33,688 nucleotides of DNA from JBQTHD01 sp052390275 (GTDB lineage Bacteria > Actinomycetota > Acidimicrobiia > Acidimicrobiales > AC-14). Each line of letters begins with the position of its first letter. The first letter of the stretch is position 1. The notes beneath the pieces were generated by a model, which made no database searches, was not told the origin of the DNA, and worked only from the letters and a program-made list of their open reading frames with translations. The stretch spans positions 1-33,688 of the forward strand of contig JBQTHD010000052.1 in the NCBI GenBank assembly GCA_052390275.1. The letters are read 5' to 3'. Positions 30,643-33,688 of this stretch are shown here, piece by piece. The position numbers were made by a program, and so were the translations under genes.

Positions 30643-31625
30643 TGGGCCAACAGTTCGGACCGGCGCGCTGGAAGTACGTCGGGCCGGATCTGGACTCAGG
30701 CATCCGGGCCCTGGCGGACGGGCTCGCCCCCGGGCAAACGGCTTCCTACCTTGGGTCGTGTTTCCGCCGGGTCACCCAACTCCACCGCTTCGACACCGGC
30801 GCAACCGGCCCGGGGCAAGTCGTGATCAAGGTGTTCGATCACCCGGGCGCGGCGGAGCGTGCCTCGGCGGCGACCGACCGGCTGGCTGGCCTCCTGGCTC
30901 CGACCCCGGACCGGCAGGAACCGATCGTGCTCGCCCGCCCGGCGTTGGCTGTGGCACCCGACCAGCGTGCGCTGGTCCTGCAATGGGTGGAGGCCCCTGG
31001 GATGCGAGGGGTGATGGACGCCGAGCCCGGACGCATCACCGAGATGATGCGCCGTGGCGGGGCGGCCCTGGCCGTCATCCACGACCGTGCCGCCCAGGCA
31101 CCCGGGGGTACCACCGCGGTTTCGGCACGAACCTTTCGTCTGGGAACCCCCCGGGCCGAGGGTCGCCACGCCGTCCTCGTCCGCCGGATGGTGGACTTCC
31201 ACCCCCACAACCTGCTGGTGGGACCTCAGGCGCTGGAGGTGATCGACCCGCCGGCCGGGGATGAGTACACCTATGTCCACCACGACATGGTCAGCTTTTT
31301 GTACAAGGTGCAGAAGAACCTGCTGGCCGGCGGATTCGATGCCGGCCGGGTGGGTGGGGCCGTGCACCTGGTCGATCCCATCATGAGCTTCTTCCGGGCC
31401 TACTTCACCACCACCACGCAACCCATGACCACGGCTGATGCCGCTTTGATCGACCGCTATCTGCGCCTCTACATCGGCGCTCGCCAACGCCGGGCGCGAC
31501 GGCGGCGGGACCTGTTCGAGGCCAGCTTCTTTGGGCCGCTGTTGCGCTGGCAGGTGCATCGAGCCTTCGACCTGGCCGCCGAGTCGGCCCGGAAGCCCCC
31601 GCCCTCGACGCCTGGACTGGGCTGA
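30642..31625 (+). CDS. Kinase-like protein (aminoglycoside phosphotransferase/LPS kinase fold)
   Basis: A 327-residue protein. VVIKVFDHPGAAERAS looks like the ATP-binding lysine strand, RRMVDFHPHNLLVGPQALEVIDPPAG like the catalytic loop (D and N kept; the usual HG before the D is MV) and the metal-binding ID. The C-terminal part is helical, ending in a basic stretch (RQRRARRRRDLF). It could phosphorylate a sugar or lipid-linked intermediate in glycan assembly (inference from context). It overlaps the sulfotransferase stop by 1 base. Confidence 0.65.
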   Translation: MGQQFGPARWKYVGPDLDSGIRALADGLAPGQTASYLGSCFRRVTQLHRFDTGATGPGQVVIKVFDHPGAAERASAATDRLAGLLAPTPDRQEPIVLARPALAVAPDQRALVLQWVEAPGMRGVMDAEPGRITEMMRRGGAALAVIHDRAAQAPGGTTAVSARTFRLGTPRAEGRHAVLVRRMVDFHPHNLLVGPQALEVIDPPAGDEYTYVHHDMVSFLYKVQKNLLAGGFDAGRVGGAVHLVDPIMSFFRAYFTTTTQPMTTADAALIDRYLRLYIGARQRRARRRRDLFEASFFGPLLRWQVHRAFDLAAESARKPPPSTPGLG

Positions 31626-31664
31626 TGGCGAACCGGCGTCGTTGACCGGGAGCGGCTCGATCGC

Positions 31665-31670
31665 TACCTT
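31665..31670 (+). promoter_or_regulatory. -10 element of the secreted hydrolase gene
   Basis: TACCTT lies 7 nt before GTG 31678, consistent with a leaderless transcript and with GTG 31678 as the start just ahead of the signal peptide. Confidence 0.4.
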
Positions 31671-31677
31671 CACGGCT

Positions 31678-32568
31678 GTGAAACGTCTACGGCGGTGTTC
31701 AGCTGGGTTGGTTCTCGCTCTGGTGACGATCGCGGCTGGTTCCGTCGCCCCTGCCTCAGCCGGCCACAACGCCGACGGGACCAAGAAGGACAAGTCGAAG
31801 AAGAACAAGAGCGCCAACGTCGTTCTGACCCCTGCGGCCGGAGTCGCTCGCCAGAACCTTCTGGCCGTGTTCATCCCCGGAACCGGGCTGAAGCCGTCGG
31901 ACTCGACCGCCTTTTTGGACTTCGCCTCGCGTCAGGGCTACCACGTCATAGGGGTCGCCTACGACAACAAGCGGTCAGTGGCGACCATCTGTCGCGACCA
32001 GCCCGACCCGTGTTTCGGCCAGGTTCGCCGGGAGATCAGCTTCGGCGAGGACGCCAGTCCGCTGGTCAACATCGGCCCGGACGACTCCATTCTGGGCAAG
32101 GTTCGCTCCGAGGTCCGACGCCTGGCCGCCAGCAGTCCGAGCACCGACGGCTGGTCGGGGTTCCTGGACAAGCCGTCGACTCCGAGCACCTCCCCCATCA
32201 ACACCGACCAGTTGGCCATGATCGGCCATTCGCAGGGCGCCGGCCACGCAGCGGTGATAGCCCAGCGGTTCGTGGTCGCCCAGGTGGGCCTGATGGCCGG
32301 CCCCAACGATGTGGTCGGGTCCGAGGACGAACCACCGTCTTGGACTCTGGGCCACGGCAACAGCGCCCCGGCCAAGTGGGCGGCCATGACCCACCGCAGC
32401 GACAACGGGACCGACACTCAGATCAAGTCGTGGCGCAATCTGAACGTCCCCGGCAACCGCCAGAACGTCATCTCCGGGGGCACCAACAACGCTCACCGCA
32501 GCGTGGTGGTGGACGGGTCACTCACCTCCAACATCACTACGCACTGGAGTCGGCTGCTCAACGATTGA
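31678..32568 (+). CDS. Secreted alpha/beta-hydrolase
   Basis: A 296-residue protein with signal peptide MKRLRRCSAGLVLALVTIAAGSVAPASA, then a lysine-rich spacer (KKDKSKKNKS). LLAVFIPGTGLKPSDSTAFLDFASRQGYHVIGVAYDN is the start of an alpha/beta-hydrolase core; INTDQLAMIGHSQGAGHAAVIAQ contains the nucleophile elbow GHSQG, GLMAGPNDVV may hold the catalytic Asp, and NNAHRSVV the catalytic His. Substrate unknown; an esterase acting on surface glycan or lipid would fit the neighbourhood but is not shown. Confidence 0.75.
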   Translation: MKRLRRCSAGLVLALVTIAAGSVAPASAGHNADGTKKDKSKKNKSANVVLTPAAGVARQNLLAVFIPGTGLKPSDSTAFLDFASRQGYHVIGVAYDNKRSVATICRDQPDPCFGQVRREISFGEDASPLVNIGPDDSILGKVRSEVRRLAASSPSTDGWSGFLDKPSTPSTSPINTDQLAMIGHSQGAGHAAVIAQRFVVAQVGLMAGPNDVVGSEDEPPSWTLGHGNSAPAKWAAMTHRSDNGTDTQIKSWRNLNVPGNRQNVISGGTNNAHRSVVVDGSLTSNITTHWSRLLND

Positions 32569-32689
32569 CGCCGGGTCGGGCGGGGGCCGGCTCTCGCCAC
32601 CCCCCGCGCCTGCCCTTCCATCACCTGCTCTCTGCTACTGGCGGCGACGCCCTCCGGCTGAGACGCCTGGCTGTCGATGGTCCTGCCGA

Positions 32690-33463
32690 CTAGGAGGGCT
32701 GCGAGACGACCTTGAAGATGGCTCCCAGCGGGTCGCAGGCCGTGGCCATGCGGCCGTAGGGCGTGTCCTGGGCTCCCACGATGGTGCGGCCGCCCAACTC
32801 GGAGATACGGGCCAGGGTGGCGTCGGTGTCGGCAGATCCCAGATACACCGTCCAGTGCGAGGGGACTCCTTCGGGAAGGACGGCCTCGGCGTCCATGATT
32901 CCCGCCACCATCGCGTCGCCGCTGCGAAGGACCGTGTAGCCCATGGGTTGACCCTCATCCATGGCCTCACCGCTGAGGCCAGTGAGGGTGGTGTAGAAGT
33001 CGACCGCCGCCTTGTAGTTTCGGGTGGCTAGTTCGAACCAGGCCGGGGCGTTGGGCTCGCCCACGGTCGTGAAACCCAGGTGGGTGCCGGGCTGCCACAG
33101 CCCGAAGGTGGCGCCGGCGTTGTCGGTGACAACCGCCATCATCCCGAACTCACCGACCGTCATGGGCTCGACGTGGACGCTTCCGCCATTGGCCACCGCC
33201 GTGGACGTGGACGCGGCGGCATCGGCCGTCGCCAGGTAGATCGACCAGACGTTGGATACCCCGGCGCCCGGCATCTCGGGCATGAGCCCGGCCACCGGCG
33301 CCCCGTCAAGGAGAAAGTTGGCGTAGCCGCCAAAGTCAGGGTCGGGATCCTCCGCCGTCCAGCCGAACACCCCGCAATAGAAGGCGCTGGCAGCGCCGGT
33401 GTCCGAACTCATGAGGTCTATCCAGCACGGTGCCCCCAGGGGGGCGGTGTCTCGGGTGGGCAC
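32690..33463 (-). CDS. Two-domain VOC (glyoxalase/bleomycin-resistance) protein
   Basis: A 257-residue protein with two tandem VOC domains: PCWIDLMSSDTGAASAFYCGVFGWTAEDPDPDFGGYANFLLDG and NAPAWFELATRNYKAAVDFYTTLTGLSG...GYTVLRSGD. The organisation matches the mycobacterial Cfp30B-like hydroxylase/VOC group. GTG 33463 has AAGGAGAG upstream, a strong ribosome binding site. No operon partner is visible; it converges on the hydrolase gene. Confidence 0.85.
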   Translation of the reverse strand: MPTRDTAPLGAPCWIDLMSSDTGAASAFYCGVFGWTAEDPDPDFGGYANFLLDGAPVAGLMPEMPGAGVSNVWSIYLATADAAASTSTAVANGGSVHVEPMTVGEFGMMAVVTDNAGATFGLWQPGTHLGFTTVGEPNAPAWFELATRNYKAAVDFYTTLTGLSGEAMDEGQPMGYTVLRSGDAMVAGIMDAEAVLPEGVPSHWTVYLGSADTDATLARISELGGRTIVGAQDTPYGRMATACDPLGAIFKVVSQPS

Positions 33464-33688
33464 GGGGCTCTCCTTGTGGTCGGTGAGATCCGTAAGCTAA
33501 CGCCGCTATCCGACTACGGACAGGGCCATGAGCCTGAAGTTCACGAAGGGGGGGGGCCCCACGCCCCCCCCCCTCGTTCGCCGCCCCAACCACCCGCGCA
33601 CGGTCCGATGGCGTCGGTGCCCCACGCCCCCGTGCGCACTCCCATGAGGGCCACGACCACGATCACCCCCACCCACCCCGCCCCCCAC

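Overview
The window is high-GC, gene-dense DNA that reads as the chromosome of an actinobacterium. The case rests on GTG and TTG starts, many 1-4 base stop/start overlaps, VapBC-type and Phd-type toxin-antitoxin pairs, and repeated TAnnnT-N6-ATG signatures of leaderless transcription. I cannot name the taxon from sequence alone; an uncultured Acidimicrobiia-like lineage is a guess.

Layout. (1) 137-2658: a GNAT/DUF1778 toxin-antitoxin pair, a SAM methyltransferase, an AhpD-like protein and a small hypothetical. (2) 2666-10953, surface-glycan locus A: a sulfotransferase on the minus strand; a divergent 15-bp tandem repeat array; then a tightly packed plus-strand operon encoding 2-oxoacid dehydrogenase E1 alpha, E1 beta, a three-part fusion (lipoyl domain, E1/E3-binding domain, NeuD/PglD-type sugar acyltransferase), a second sulfotransferase and two glycosyltransferases. 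(3) 10974-25235, accessory island: Phd/PIN, RHH/PIN and AbrB/PIN toxin-antitoxin modules, a lone nucleotidyltransferase, an ECF sigma factor with a membrane protein and cell-surface proteins, and a type I restriction-modification operon. That operon runs hsdR-hsdS-[Gp37/Gp68 three-Cys protein-TcmP]-hsdM, with a vestige of another hsdM. (4) 25236-25866: no supported gene. (5) 25867-31625, glycan locus B: a family 2 glycosyltransferase, a Wzt-type ATPase and a Wzm-type permease on the minus strand, diverging from a third sulfotransferase (paralogue of the second) and a kinase-like protein. (6) 31678-33463: a secreted alpha/beta hydrolase and a two-domain VOC protein. The last ~150 bases look like a poor-quality contig end.

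How the genes may work together. Loci A and B together look like one pathway building and exporting a sulfated, acylated and perhaps phosphorylated surface polysaccharide, now split by the defence and toxin-antitoxin island. The most unusual part is the E1 alpha/E1 beta/lipoyl-NeuD set. The acyltransferase domain sits where the E2 catalytic domain would be, suggesting that a 2-oxo acid is decarboxylated and its acyl group passed from lipoate to a sugar, possibly without free acyl-CoA. That chemistry is inference; the domain fusion is visible in the sequence.
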